Assembly (NCBI RefSeq): GCF_900141875.1
Contig: NZ_FQZE01000028.1
Coordinates: 1-64,000 of the forward strand
Source: Tangfeifania diversioriginum
Lineage (GTDB): Bacteria > Bacteroidota > Bacteroidia > Bacteroidales > Prolixibacteraceae
DNA: 64,000 nt
Direction of reading: 5' to 3'
Shown here: positions 44,044 through 54,744 of the stretch, one piece after another
Layout of the letters: every line of letters starts with the position of its first letter
Numbering within the stretch: the first letter of the stretch is position 1
The notes under the pieces: model-generated
Database searches by the model: none
Seen by the model: only the letters and a program-made list of their open reading frames with translations
What the model was told of the DNA's origin: nothing
Translations under genes and position numbers: made by a program

Positions 44044-44076
44044 TTTAACAGTATTTTTTACTTTTTTTATGCTTTG
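44044..44076 (+). promoter_or_regulatory. 25-bp repeat (copy 2) with TTTG, upstream of the esterase gene
   Basis: Identical over 25 bp to the copy at 41522-41546, with TTTG again 4 nt downstream (44073-44076). The ATG of the esterase is only 24 nt after TTTG, so if TTTG were a -33 element the transcript would begin inside the annotated gene; here the repeat may act as an operator only. Confidence 0.45.
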
Positions 44077-44094
44077 TTCTGAAACCAATAATGA

Positions 44095-44943
<849 letters not shown>

Positions 44944-44963
44944 TCTAATAGAATTTCAGACAA

Positions 44964-47426
44964 ATGAATCGATTTAACTCAGTGCTTTTAGTAATATGTA
45001 TTCTGCTGTTCAACAACCCGTTGCATGCAGAAAAGGGAGGCAAGCTGAAACTGTGGTACGATAAGCCGGCCAGCAACTGGAACGAAGCCCTTCCGGTTGG
45101 CAACGGCCGATTGGGCGCCATGATTTACGGTGACCCGGCCAACGAAAAAATTCAGCTAAATGAAGAAACGTTCTGGTCGGGAGGTCCTTCACGCAACGAC
45201 AATCCGGATGCACTGAAAGCCCTGCCGGAAGTACGCCAACTTATTTTCGACGGCAAATACCACGAAGCAGAAAAAATGGTGAATGAAAATATGGTCACCG
45301 ACTTGCACGGCTCCATGTACCAGGTAGTTGGAAACCTCAACCTCTCTTTCCCCGGACATGAAAACTATACCGGTTATTATCGCGAGCTGGATATTGAGAA
45401 GGCCGTTTTTACCACTACTTACCAGGTTGATGGCGTAACATACACACGGGAAATTTTTGCATCGCAACCCGACCAGGTGATTGCCATTCGGTTAACTGCC
45501 GACCAACCGGGTAAAATAACACTCAGGGCAGGAATGGATGGCGCATTGCAAAAATCAATAAAAACGCTCGACAACCACACCATTGAAATGACAGGTCTTT
45601 CGGGAACGCACGAGGGTGTAACCGGGCAGGTAAAATTCAACGCCCGAAGTAAATTCATCGCCAAAGGTGGTTCAACTTCAACAGAAGCAAATAAAATTAA
45701 AGTTGAGGATGCCAACGAGGTGGTCATTCTCATTTCAATAGCTACCAACTTTTTGGATTACAAAACACTAACCGCCGATGAGGCTGAGAAATGTGCCGGT
45801 TTTCTGCAAAAAGCCGAAAACAAATCTTTCGAAGAAATAAAAGGAAGTCATATTGCAGCCTATCAAAACTATTTCAAACGGGTAAGCCTCGATTTAGGCA
45901 CATCTGAAGCAGCTAACCAGCCTACCGATGTGCGGATCCGGGATTTCTCACAAAACCATGATCCGGAGCTCGTTTCATTGTATTTTCAGTTTGGTCGTTA
46001 CCTGCTCATTTCGAGTTCGCAGCCCGGTGGCCAGCCCGCCAATTTGCAGGGAATCTGGAACGAGAGTACCCATCCGGCATGGGACAGCAAATACACCATC
46101 AATATCAACACCGAAATGAATTACTGGCCGGCCGAAAAATGCAACCTCCCGGAGATGCACGAACCGTTGATTCAAATGGTGAAAGAACTTTCTGAATCGG
46201 GCCGGCAAACCGCCCAAACAATGTACGGCGCACGTGGCTGGGGCACCCATCACAATACTGATATCTGGCGTATTTCAGGTGTGGTGGACGGTGCTTTCTG
46301 GGGCATGTGGCCCATGGGGGGCGCCTGGTTGTCGCAGCATTTGTGGGAAAAATACCTGTACAACGGCGACACGGAATACCTCGAAACAGTTTATCCGGTG
46401 CTGAAATCGGCATGCCTGTTTTACCAGGATTTTCTCATTGAAGAGCCAACCAACAACTGGCTGGTGGTGAGTCCATCTGTTTCTCCGGAAAACGCACCCG
46501 CGGGTCGCCCGTCGATATGCGCCGGGGCAACAATGGACAACCAAATTCTCTTCGATCTGTTCACAAATACCATAAAAGCAGCAGAGTTACTTGGAAAAGA
46601 CAAAGCTTTAACGAAAGAATTCCGGAAAATAAAAGACCGATTGCCGCCTATGCAAATTGGAAAGCATGGCCAGCTACAGGAATGGATGGAAGATTTGGAC
46701 AGTCCCGACGACAAACATCGCCACGTTTCGCATTTGTACGGACTGCACCCCAGCAACCAGATATCACCCTACTCTTCGCCTGAACTGTTCGATGCCGCGC
46801 GCACTACACTCAACCACCGGGGCGATGTGTCAACCGGCTGGTCGATGGGCTGGAAAGTAAATTTCTGGGCACGGCTGCTCGACGGCAACCACGCCATGAA
46901 ACTGATAAAAGACCAACTCACATTGGTTGGCGGGGAAAGCAATCGTGGTGGAGGTGGCACATATCCCAACTTTTTGGATGCCCATCCACCGTTTCAAATC
47001 GACGGTAATTTTGGCTGCACCGCGGGAATTGCCGAAATGCTGTTGCAAAGCCATGACGGGGCTATTCATTTTCTGCCTGCCCTGCCCGATGACTGGGAGA
47101 ATGGAAAAATTTCAGGATTGAGAACTCCGGGTGGTTTCGAAGTCAGTTTCAACTGGAAAAATGGTGAGGTTCAGCAGATTGAAATTAACTCGAACCTTGG
47201 CGGAAATTGCAGGATTCGTGTTCCCAACGCAATGGAATTTGCTGACAACAATTCTCTGAGTCCAGCAACCGGGGAAAACAACAACCCGTTTTTTGATACT
47301 CCCGACATTAAAGAACCTTTGATTTCAGAGCGGGCAAATCTAAACCCGGTAAACCTGACTCCAACAAATTTGTACGACATTCAAACCGAAAAAGGAAAAA
47401 CATACACCTTGATAAAAAGGAAATAA
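44964..47426 (+). CDS. GH95 alpha-L-fucosidase / alpha-L-galactosidase
   Basis: 820-aa exported family 95 hydrolase. After a signal peptide the N-terminal beta-domain begins LKLWYDKPASNWNEALPVGNGRLGAMIYG, the family hallmark, with IQLNEETFWSGGP. The (alpha/alpha)6 domain includes LQGIWNESTHPAWDSKYTININTEMNYWPA and RGWGTHHNTDIWR; Asn and Asp residues in these loops are the ones used by the family. The C-terminal TPGGFEVSFNWKNGEVQQIEI domain is complete. The family includes alpha-1,2-L-fucosidases and alpha-L-galactosidases; next to CE15, GH43 and GH127, removal of L-galactose or L-fucose caps from glucuronoarabinoxylan or xyloglucan is plausible (inference). Confidence 0.9.
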   Translation: MNRFNSVLLVICILLFNNPLHAEKGGKLKLWYDKPASNWNEALPVGNGRLGAMIYGDPANEKIQLNEETFWSGGPSRNDNPDALKALPEVRQLIFDGKYHEAEKMVNENMVTDLHGSMYQVVGNLNLSFPGHENYTGYYRELDIEKAVFTTTYQVDGVTYTREIFASQPDQVIAIRLTADQPGKITLRAGMDGALQKSIKTLDNHTIEMTGLSGTHEGVTGQVKFNARSKFIAKGGSTSTEANKIKVEDANEVVILISIATNFLDYKTLTADEAEKCAGFLQKAENKSFEEIKGSHIAAYQNYFKRVSLDLGTSEAANQPTDVRIRDFSQNHDPELVSLYFQFGRYLLISSSQPGGQPANLQGIWNESTHPAWDSKYTININTEMNYWPAEKCNLPEMHEPLIQMVKELSESGRQTAQTMYGARGWGTHHNTDIWRISGVVDGAFWGMWPMGGAWLSQHLWEKYLYNGDTEYLETVYPVLKSACLFYQDFLIEEPTNNWLVVSPSVSPENAPAGRPSICAGATMDNQILFDLFTNTIKAAELLGKDKALTKEFRKIKDRLPPMQIGKHGQLQEWMEDLDSPDDKHRHVSHLYGLHPSNQISPYSSPELFDAARTTLNHRGDVSTGWSMGWKVNFWARLLDGNHAMKLIKDQLTLVGGESNRGGGGTYPNFLDAHPPFQIDGNFGCTAGIAEMLLQSHDGAIHFLPALPDDWENGKISGLRTPGGFEVSFNWKNGEVQQIEINSNLGGNCRIRVPNAMEFADNNSLSPATGENNNPFFDTPDIKEPLISERANLNPVNLTPTNLYDIQTEKGKTYTLIKRK

Positions 47427-47440
47427 TAACAATTAACTAT

Positions 47441-49213
47441 TTGAATATGAAAAGAAATAAGTTGAATCGAACAATTGCCAAGCCAGTTTACACATTTTTA
47501 CTGGTTACCTTTTTTGCACTGCTCTCATTTTCAGGCTTCGGTGGGCAAAAAAATTCAGTCGATCAAAATCAGCCGGGACACACACCGGTATTCACCCAAT
47601 TTGTTTACCAGGGAAACGACGAGGTTTACAATAACCACCCGCTTGAAGAAGATGAATTTTACAACCCCATTTTGCAGGGTTGCTATCCCGATCCGTCCAT
47701 CGTCCGCAAAGGCGACGACTATTTCATGGTCCACTCGTCGTTTGCCATGTTCCCGGGAGTGCCTATTTTTCATTCGAAAAATTTGGTGAACTGGACACAA
47801 ATCGGGCATGTGCTCGACCGAAAATCGCAGCTAAAAGTGCAAGACGCAGGAATCGCTGCCGGTGTGTATGCACCGGCCATTAAATACAACCCGAACAACG
47901 ACACCTTTTACATGATTACAACCCAGTTTGCAGGCGGTTTTGGAAATATTGTGGTGAAAACGAAAGATCCATTCAAAGGCTGGAGCGACCCGTACAAACT
48001 CAAATTCAACGGAATCGATCCCTCCATGTTTTTTGACGATGATGGAAAAGCTTACGTCGTGCATAACGATGCGCCGGATCAAGGAAAAGAATTATATAAC
48101 GGCCACCGGGTCATAAAAATATGGAATTACGATGTGGAAAGCGACCAGGTGATTGCCGGCACCGACAAAATAATTGTGGACGGCGGGGTGGACCTTTCGG
48201 AAAAACCAATTTGGATTGAAGCGCCGCATATTTACAAGAAAAACGACCGCTACTATTTAATGTGTGCCGAAGGAGGTACCGGCGGCTGGCACAGCGAAGT
48301 GATTTTTGTGAGCGAAAATCCGCGCGGGCCTTACAAACCGGCAGCCAACAATCCCATTCTTTCGCAGCGGTATTTGAATCCCAACCGCGCCAACAAAGTA
48401 GATTGGGCCGGCCATGCCGATTTGGTGAAAGGCCCCAACGGAGAACAATATTACGGTGTATTTCTCGGAGTTCGGCCCAACGAAAAAGAAAGGGTAAATA
48501 CCGGCCGCGAAACATTTATTTTGCCAGTGGACTGGAGCGGCGAATTCCCGGTTTTTGAAAACGGTTTAATTCCGATGGAACCCAAACTGAAAATGCCTGA
48601 AGGAGTAGTAAACAATACCGGAGAAGACGGATTTTTCCCCAACGGGAATTTCACGTTTACCGAAAATTTTTCATCGGATAAGCTCGATTACCGCTGGATT
48701 GGAATGAGAGGGCCGCGTGAAGATTTTATTTCGGTGACTTCAAACGGACTGGAAATAACTCCGTTCGATACAAACATAAAAGCTGTTGCGCCCATTTCAT
48801 CGCTGTTTCAACGGCAGATGCACAAAAAGTTTACAGCAACCACAACAGTAAACTACAAACCGGAATCGGAAAACGATTTGGCCGGATTGGCGTGCTACCA
48901 AAGCGAACAGTTCAACTATGTTTTCGGAATCACAAAAAAGAATAATGCGTATTATCTTCTTCTCGAAAGAACCGAAAGAGGAAAATCTGAAATAATTGCA
49001 AGCACCCGGATTGATATCACCCAACCAGTTCAGTTACAGGTAAAAGCCGATGGGGATGATTACCGTTTCAACTTTGCAGTTAATGGTGGCAATTTCCAAA
49101 ACCTTGGAGGAACCGTCTCAGGCGATATCCTTTCCACCAATGTGGCCGGTGGTTTTACCGGAGCTTTAATCGGATTGTATGCCACTTCAGCCAACGACAC
49201 TCAACCTGAATAG
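47441..49213 (+). CDS. GH43 beta-xylosidase/alpha-L-arabinofuranosidase 1
   Basis: 590-aa exported family 43 enzyme. The five-bladed propeller starts YNPILQGCYPDPSIVRKGDDYFMVHS, with the general-base Asp in CYPDPS. The second Asp is in GIDPSMFFDDDGKAY and the general-acid Glu in WIEAPHIYKKNDRYYL, so the catalytic set is complete. A C-terminal beta-sandwich of about 200 residues (ENFSSDKLDYRWIGMRGP onwards) is the usual GH43 accessory domain. An N-terminal stretch of 60 residues before the propeller is longer than usual. Specificity (xylose or arabinose) is not assignable from sequence alone. Confidence 0.9.
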   Translation: MNMKRNKLNRTIAKPVYTFLLVTFFALLSFSGFGGQKNSVDQNQPGHTPVFTQFVYQGNDEVYNNHPLEEDEFYNPILQGCYPDPSIVRKGDDYFMVHSSFAMFPGVPIFHSKNLVNWTQIGHVLDRKSQLKVQDAGIAAGVYAPAIKYNPNNDTFYMITTQFAGGFGNIVVKTKDPFKGWSDPYKLKFNGIDPSMFFDDDGKAYVVHNDAPDQGKELYNGHRVIKIWNYDVESDQVIAGTDKIIVDGGVDLSEKPIWIEAPHIYKKNDRYYLMCAEGGTGGWHSEVIFVSENPRGPYKPAANNPILSQRYLNPNRANKVDWAGHADLVKGPNGEQYYGVFLGVRPNEKERVNTGRETFILPVDWSGEFPVFENGLIPMEPKLKMPEGVVNNTGEDGFFPNGNFTFTENFSSDKLDYRWIGMRGPREDFISVTSNGLEITPFDTNIKAVAPISSLFQRQMHKKFTATTTVNYKPESENDLAGLACYQSEQFNYVFGITKKNNAYYLLLERTERGKSEIIASTRIDITQPVQLQVKADGDDYRFNFAVNGGNFQNLGGTVSGDILSTNVAGGFTGALIGLYATSANDTQPE

Positions 49214-49215
49214 TT

Positions 49216-50790
49216 ATGAAAGTACCTGTTTTAATTCTGTTTAGTTTTTTTACCCTCATTTACGGTAATTCAGTGTTTGCACAAAACGGTGCGAAAAACC
49301 CCATCATCCATGCCGACGTGCCCGACATGTCGATGATTCGCGTGGGCGACACGTATTACATGAGCAGCACCACCATGCACATGACCCCGGGTGTGCCTAT
49401 CATGAAATCGAATGACCTAACCAATTGGAAAATTGTCAGTTATTGTTACGATACGCTTGATGATGTGGACGCACTGAACCTCGAAAACGGGAAAGATGCT
49501 TATGGAAGCGGTTCGTGGGCAAGTTGCATCCGTTATCACAACGATACTTACTATGTGAGCACGTTTGCCGGAACCACCAACAAAACGTACATCTATTCAA
49601 CCAAAGACATTGAAAACGGACCGTGGAAGAGGATTACATTTAGTCCAAGCTATCACGACCACACCCTATTTTTTGATGACAACGGCAAAATTTACATGAT
49701 TTGGGGCGTTGGCCGGTTGATGATGGTGGAGTTGAAAGAAGACCTGTCGGGTGTGAAAGAAGGAACCGAGCGGGTTCTGATTGAAAATGCCAGCAAACCG
49801 GCGGGCGACAACATGATGCTGCCGGCCGAAGGGTCGCAGCTTTTTAAGGTGAACGGAAAATACTACCTGTTCAACATTACCTGGCCGCGAGGCGGTATGC
49901 GCACGGTGATTGTTCACCGCGCTGATAAAATTACCGGTCCGTGGGAGAGCCGGCTGGCTTTGCAGGACCGGGGCATCGCACAGGGCGGCTTAATCGATAC
50001 GCCCGATGGCGACTGGTATGCCTACCTTTTCCGCGATTACGGCTCGGTGGGTCGCATTCCCTACCTCGCTCCGGTTACATGGGAAGACGGCTGGCCGGTA
50101 CTGGGAATAAACGGCAAAGTGCCGGATGTACTGGAAGAATTGCCGGCAAGCAAAAGTTTAATACCCGGAATTGTGGCATCCGACGATTTCAAACGCAAAA
50201 AAGGGGAACCTGATTTGCCTTTGGTGTGGCAATGGAACCACAATCCCGACAATGAATTTTGGTCAGTGAACGGCAAGAAAGGGTACCTGCGTCTGAAAAC
50301 CGGTCGTGTGGACGACAACTTTCTTCAGGCCAAAAATACACTTACCCAGCGCACCATTGGCCCGGAGTGTTCAGGAACAACAGCAATCGATGTTTCGAAC
50401 ATGAAAGAGGGCGATTTTGCCGGATTGGCTTTGCTGCAAAAAAAATATGGCCTTGTTGGGGTAAAATTTGAAAACGGGACCAAAAAAATTGTAATGGTGA
50501 GCGCCCAAAATGAAGAGCCGGTTGAAGTGGAAAGCCTGCCGCTGAAACAGGATAAAATTTACCTGAAAGCGGAAGGCGATTTCAGCAACCGCAAAGATGT
50601 GGCCGATTTCTATTACAGCCTCAACGGAAAAAAATGGATAAAAATCGGCTCGCAACTAAAAATGGAATATACGCTTCCGCATTTTATGGGCTACCGGTTT
50701 GGGTTGTTCAACTATGCTACAGAAGAACCGGGAGGGTATGTGGATTTCGATTATTTCAGGATAAAAGACAGTATATCAGGAATGAATTGA
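49216..50790 (+). CDS. GH43 beta-xylosidase/alpha-L-arabinofuranosidase 2
   Basis: 524-aa exported family 43 enzyme, starting 2 nt after the previous GH43 gene. Propeller motifs: IIHADVPDMSMIRVGDTYYMSS (base Asp), HDHTLFFDDNGKIYMIWG, and the general-acid Glu in LPAEGSQLFKVNGKYYLF. It resembles the GH43 subfamily-12-like group. A C-terminal beta-sandwich runs from about residue 320 (SDDFKRKKGEPDLPLVWQWNHNPDNEFWSV). It differs clearly from its neighbour, so the two probably cut different linkages of the same glycan. It is the last gene of the esterase-GH95-GH43 transcript. Confidence 0.9.
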   Translation: MKVPVLILFSFFTLIYGNSVFAQNGAKNPIIHADVPDMSMIRVGDTYYMSSTTMHMTPGVPIMKSNDLTNWKIVSYCYDTLDDVDALNLENGKDAYGSGSWASCIRYHNDTYYVSTFAGTTNKTYIYSTKDIENGPWKRITFSPSYHDHTLFFDDNGKIYMIWGVGRLMMVELKEDLSGVKEGTERVLIENASKPAGDNMMLPAEGSQLFKVNGKYYLFNITWPRGGMRTVIVHRADKITGPWESRLALQDRGIAQGGLIDTPDGDWYAYLFRDYGSVGRIPYLAPVTWEDGWPVLGINGKVPDVLEELPASKSLIPGIVASDDFKRKKGEPDLPLVWQWNHNPDNEFWSVNGKKGYLRLKTGRVDDNFLQAKNTLTQRTIGPECSGTTAIDVSNMKEGDFAGLALLQKKYGLVGVKFENGTKKIVMVSAQNEEPVEVESLPLKQDKIYLKAEGDFSNRKDVADFYYSLNGKKWIKIGSQLKMEYTLPHFMGYRFGLFNYATEEPGGYVDFDYFRIKDSISGMN

Positions 50791-50837
50791 AATTTTTCAT
50801 TGATTAATCACACACCACAAACCCGGCTGACCATTCC

Positions 50838-50873
50838 TGCCTGGGTGTTTTACCTCGGTAAAATACTCAGGCA
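50838..50873. repeat. 17-bp near-perfect inverted repeat at the convergent gene ends
   Basis: TGCCTGGGTGTTTTACC and GGTAAAATACTCAGGCA pair over 17 bp with two G-U positions and only TC between them. The right arm covers the stop codon (50867-50869) of the minus-strand DUF6051 gene. It has no T-run on either side, so it may act as an mRNA-end stabiliser or a bidirectional terminator of unusual form. Confidence 0.55.
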
Positions 50874-52006
50874 AGAAATTCAGCCCCTCTCTTAAATACT
50901 TTATTGAATGCGGACTTAAGATCATGGCGATCAATCCTTCCATTTTCCGGGAAAGGTGATTCGTGGGAGTATTCAAACGGAAAATCCATCACCTCAAAAC
51001 ATTCCTCTGCCCTTTGTTTTCCCATGCAGGCTTCAACTCCACTAAAAGGCATCACTTTATCTTTTAAAAGTGAAATACCCGAAATCCTGTGTTTTTGACT
51101 TTCAAAAAATGTTTCCCGCTCATTTTGGTTTATATCAGGCTTTATCATTGAATTAAAAGCCTGGAACAAGAAATCATTCGTATTTCTTTTCGATAGCTGC
51201 CGGTTGAATCCCGTTTCGATCCAATTTTCACAATAAAATCTCAATAACAGGTTATAGGCCTGTCTATCCATGATATATTTCGATTCTCCATACATATTGC
51301 CGAAAATTGCACCACCACAAAAAATGAAAAGGCGTGACGCAGAAAACAGTTTTCCCGGATTGGCCATCAAAAGTATTTCGGCCAAAAATGAGCCAATGGA
51401 ATAGCCAAAAAAATCCATAGTTGTTCCTTTCCCGAAAAGCGGGTGCCTGCCATTTGAAATTTGTGAAGCCAACCGGGAAATATCCTCAACCGTCTGAATT
51501 CCTGAATTATAGAAACGAAGAGGCTCTTCCGTCAATCGCTCACTCATTGCCACGTTGGCAAAACTTAATGAGCTGAAATCCCCTTCCGTTCTTTTTCGTT
51601 TTTCAATTAACCTGGTCATCTTTCTCGGATCGCTCCATGCTGAAGGCCTTCTGTTAATATGAAATGCAATAGGAAAAAGAATAACCGGCTTGCGTGTTGA
51701 GGCAGCCAGGTATTCGGCCCAGGAAATATATTTGTCCCAACTCTGCTCATTTAGTCCGTGCAGCAACATAATACACGAGTTGTTAATACTGTTAACCGGA
51801 ACAATTACAGAATAATGAAAATACCGGTTTTCTGATATAGCAGAATCAAAAGACAGAAATTCATTTTCCCGGGCTACATCAGTGGTTGAAAATTCAGAGC
51901 GAAACGAAAAATTCAATGTTTTCAATGCGGGTTTCCTTATAAAATTTTGCATCAGCACCCGCTTTGAATATTTATTTTGAACCACTGGATGTTGTTTTGT
52001 TTGCAT
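50867..52006 (-). CDS. DUF6051-like alpha/beta-hydrolase
   Basis: 379 aa from ATG 52006 (an upstream frame to 52078 and an internal ATG at 51952 are alternatives). The sequence has an alpha/beta-hydrolase core: CIMLLHGLNEQSWDKYISWAEYLA, then the nucleophile elbow DFFGYSIGSFLAEIL, and a C-terminal His-containing MDFPFEYSHESPFP. It resembles DUF6051, a Bacteroidota family of unknown function. There is no signal peptide, so it is probably cytoplasmic. It is divergent from a membrane LytTR regulator, which may control it (inference). Confidence 0.65.
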   Translation of the reverse strand: MQTKQHPVVQNKYSKRVLMQNFIRKPALKTLNFSFRSEFSTTDVARENEFLSFDSAISENRYFHYSVIVPVNSINNSCIMLLHGLNEQSWDKYISWAEYLAASTRKPVILFPIAFHINRRPSAWSDPRKMTRLIEKRKRTEGDFSSLSFANVAMSERLTEEPLRFYNSGIQTVEDISRLASQISNGRHPLFGKGTTMDFFGYSIGSFLAEILLMANPGKLFSASRLFIFCGGAIFGNMYGESKYIMDRQAYNLLLRFYCENWIETGFNRQLSKRNTNDFLFQAFNSMIKPDINQNERETFFESQKHRISGISLLKDKVMPFSGVEACMGKQRAEECFEVMDFPFEYSHESPFPENGRIDRHDLKSAFNKVFKRGAEFLA

Positions 52007-52266
52007 AGTTTTTCTTTTTGAGCGAACAAAAACAGATTGTTCTGTTACAAATAAAAGCCAGCAAAACTCCTTGTGCAAAATAATGGGTCATACCCCTGTG
52101 AAAGGGGAAAAAATCGGTTCTACAGGGACAAAATGTATTTATTTGGGGTGAAATCCGATAAAAGAACATTGAAAATGATTGCACAATGGACCCGAATGGG
52201 CTACCTTTACAATGCCATAAAACACTTTTTGCATTTTGCAGGATAACAACAATTTTTCAAAAAAGA

Positions 52267-53115
52267 ATGAATCAAAAAATTCCGGAATACTTGTATGAAA
52301 AAGGGAATATCACAAGGTTGATAATCTACACCGCTTTGTTTGCCCTTATTTTTATAAATATTTATCAGCCTTTTGATTCGCGCAACTGGTTTCCGGTATC
52401 AGAAGTAATGTATCTGGTTTTTTCGAGCCTGGTAATTCTTACCGGCGTTTTGGTCGTACTTGTAAGCAGGATTATCATGTACCACTATGCCCGTCGCAAC
52501 GGGCTCTTTTTTTGGCAATATGCATTATGGATCCTGACCGAAATATTTGCCATGGCCATGTTTTATACGCTTTTCCAAAATATTGTTCTCGATGATCAAC
52601 GGCTTTTCAGCGATATGTTGCGGCAATCTATTATAAACACATCACTTGTGTTGTTACTTCCCTATTCCATTTTATGGCTCTATTTTACCCTTAAGGACAG
52701 AAACAAAAAACTGGCGATACTTAGCAATAAAGTACCTGATAAAGAACAGCATGGTAAACAAATGTTTAATTTCAGAGATGAAAAGAGAGAACTCAGGTTT
52801 TCAGTTGTTGAAAACGAAGTACTTTGGATTGATGCAGCCGACAATTATGCAAAAATCCATTACCAAAACAAAGGCAGAATTGCCACTTTTATGATCCGGA
52901 ATACGTTAAAAAAAATTGAGAATGATTTTGCCTCCACTTCTCTTGTGCGCTGCAACCGTTCGGTCATTGTTAATTTCGATCGGGTTAAAATTCTCCGCAA
53001 AGAACAGGAAGGTATTTTTCTGAGCCTCGATTATGAATCAGCACCCGACATCCTTGTTTCCAAAACTTATGCCGACAAAGTTTTGGCGCGGTTCTCAGAA
53101 CAGTACTCCGGTTAG
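52267..53115 (+). CDS. Membrane-bound LytTR transcriptional regulator
   Basis: 282-aa protein with four membrane helices (about 17-33, 45-68, 82-103, 122-142) and a C-terminal LytTR DNA-binding domain from about 177: FSVVENEVLWIDAADNYAKIHYQNKG, RNTLKKIENDF, VRCNRSVIVNFDRVKIL. This is the four-helix LytTR architecture of Bacteroidota that lacks a receiver domain and so senses through the membrane part. I start it at ATG 52267; a frame extension to 52186 contains no conserved sequence. It lies between the GH43/DUF6051 pair and GH76, and may regulate either. Confidence 0.85.
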   Translation: MNQKIPEYLYEKGNITRLIIYTALFALIFINIYQPFDSRNWFPVSEVMYLVFSSLVILTGVLVVLVSRIIMYHYARRNGLFFWQYALWILTEIFAMAMFYTLFQNIVLDDQRLFSDMLRQSIINTSLVLLLPYSILWLYFTLKDRNKKLAILSNKVPDKEQHGKQMFNFRDEKRELRFSVVENEVLWIDAADNYAKIHYQNKGRIATFMIRNTLKKIENDFASTSLVRCNRSVIVNFDRVKILRKEQEGIFLSLDYESAPDILVSKTYADKVLARFSEQYSG

Positions 53116-53117
53116 CT

Positions 53118-53145
53118 GGCGGGGCCAACATTCCCGCCCGTTTTG
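53118..53145 (+). terminator. Terminator after the LytTR regulator gene
   Basis: GGCGGG (53118-53123) pairs with CCCGCC (53133-53138), followed by CGTTTTG. It begins 3 nt after the LytTR stop. The T-run is short, so it is a moderate candidate. Confidence 0.5.
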
Positions 53146-53298
53146 TAAATCACGAATGCTTTAAAATTTATTTTTCCACTGCAACAAAACATTTTGAGAT
53201 GTTAAATGCATCAGGAAAATGCATGAGCCGCAGACATCAAAATCGGCATTCGTTTTGAACTCCGGATATCGTTGCAAAAGGTGCAGATTCAAAAACTT

Positions 53299-54744
53299 CT
53301 ATTCTGTTTTTTCAAGTTCGTACCGGGCCAAAACAGCGTATTCGGCAGCAAAAGCAAAACTGAACATGGCTTCTGTTGTATTTTTGGCTTCATCTGAATC
53401 CCAGCCATTCAACAGATCAGAAGGAAGAAATCCATCATGCAGAAAATGCCCGTAGCCATAATCGAGGTTTCGCTGAAAACTATCGATATAATCAGCCACA
53501 CCTTTGTAAAAAGGGAATATATCAACATATCCGCGCATCAGCACGCCGTTAAACCAGTTTCTGAACCCGCTGGTATCGAAAGTATAATAACCTGGCATGT
53601 CAGTAGCGGGGGTGGCAAAAAAGCTGAAACTTGCATCCGACAACTGCGTTGCGTCATCAAGATACTTATCATTTCCGGTTGCCCGGTAAAGGTCGGCAGC
53701 GCCTGAAAGCATTGTTCCGCTGTTGTATGTAATGGCCGGTCCTACCCTGTCAGTGCAAACAATTCCCTTACGATAAATTTTCCCATCAACTGTTTCGGTT
53801 TGCGGTTTATCGGGCGTGCAACCACCCAACATATCGTCGTAAACCCCATCAGTACGCAGTAAGTGTTTTTTTTGCCAGTGGTATATTTTTTTGGCGAAGT
53901 TCAAATAAAAATCGCTTTTCTTTACCTGCATTGTTTTTCGGGTTTCCCTGTCGGTTGCATCAATAAAGCGGTATTCAATCTCATCATTCTTATTTTTATA
54001 GAGTTCATGCAACCACACCAGCGGACTAACCATTGGCCCGTTGCTGCAGGAATGTTTGGTTACGTACCCCGGCCCCCAGGTTATGCCGCCAGTTTCTTTT
54101 CCGTTTGCTTCGCGGGTGCAATCCCATCCGTCGAGCACATACCCGGTTAAATACTCCGCTTTTTCCAGAAACTCCGGATTCTCGGTCAGCTTATAAGATT
54201 CGAGCAATTCACGAATCAACCACATCTGGTCGTCGTACACATTTTCAATTCCCGCAACTTTTGCAGAACCTTTGGAGGTACCTCGATGTACTCCGTAAAC
54301 AGTCCACTCACGGGTTTGGGTATAAGATGTCAACTCAAAAGTTCCGAGATAAAAGTTGGCGTTTTCATATAATTCCTGCAATAATTTGGCATAACGCTTA
54401 AAATGTTCGTTGTAAAGTGCGGGGTTCCCGTTTTCGTGATGTGCCTTCAGGGCATGAAGGATTGCGTTGACAGCCTCAACCGCACTGGTGTACATCCAAA
54501 TACTGCCTGTTTCGTCAGAACGAATTTCGTTGTAAGGATTGTAGTACCTTGCCATTTTCATATCGTTTCCTGAGAAGTGGGCAGCAATTGTCCGGTCAGT
54601 AACATCCATTGCACGGCGTAAATTTTGCTCTGAAAGTGAATCTTCCTGCGGTTCTCCGGAAACAGTATTCGCAATTGTTTTGCTGAACCCGGCCGTGACT
54701 AACAAAATAAGGACACAAGTTAAAAACACACGTAAATACATCAT
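53299..54744 (-). CDS. GH76 (alpha-1,6-mannanase family) glycoside hydrolase
   Basis: 481 aa from ATG 54744, just before a signal peptide (LRVFLTCVLILLVTAGFS); the frame extends to 54792. An (alpha/alpha)6 protein resembling family 76. The paired catalytic Asp are in ENVYDDQMWLIRELL (about residues 171-172), and the repeated helices WMYTSAVEAVNAIL, YTRE-type Trp/Tyr contacts and GGCTPDKPQTETVDGK fit the family. It contains GGITWGPGYVTKHSCSNGPM, matching the WKNxxxNxxxNGP-type loop. GH76 enzymes cut alpha-1,6-mannan of fungal walls or mycobacterial lipids. The fit to a xylan cluster is poor, so it may serve another glycan. Confidence 0.75.
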   Translation of the reverse strand: MMYLRVFLTCVLILLVTAGFSKTIANTVSGEPQEDSLSEQNLRRAMDVTDRTIAAHFSGNDMKMARYYNPYNEIRSDETGSIWMYTSAVEAVNAILHALKAHHENGNPALYNEHFKRYAKLLQELYENANFYLGTFELTSYTQTREWTVYGVHRGTSKGSAKVAGIENVYDDQMWLIRELLESYKLTENPEFLEKAEYLTGYVLDGWDCTREANGKETGGITWGPGYVTKHSCSNGPMVSPLVWLHELYKNKNDEIEYRFIDATDRETRKTMQVKKSDFYLNFAKKIYHWQKKHLLRTDGVYDDMLGGCTPDKPQTETVDGKIYRKGIVCTDRVGPAITYNSGTMLSGAADLYRATGNDKYLDDATQLSDASFSFFATPATDMPGYYTFDTSGFRNWFNGVLMRGYVDIFPFYKGVADYIDSFQRNLDYGYGHFLHDGFLPSDLLNGWDSDEAKNTTEAMFSFAFAAEYAVLARYELEKTE

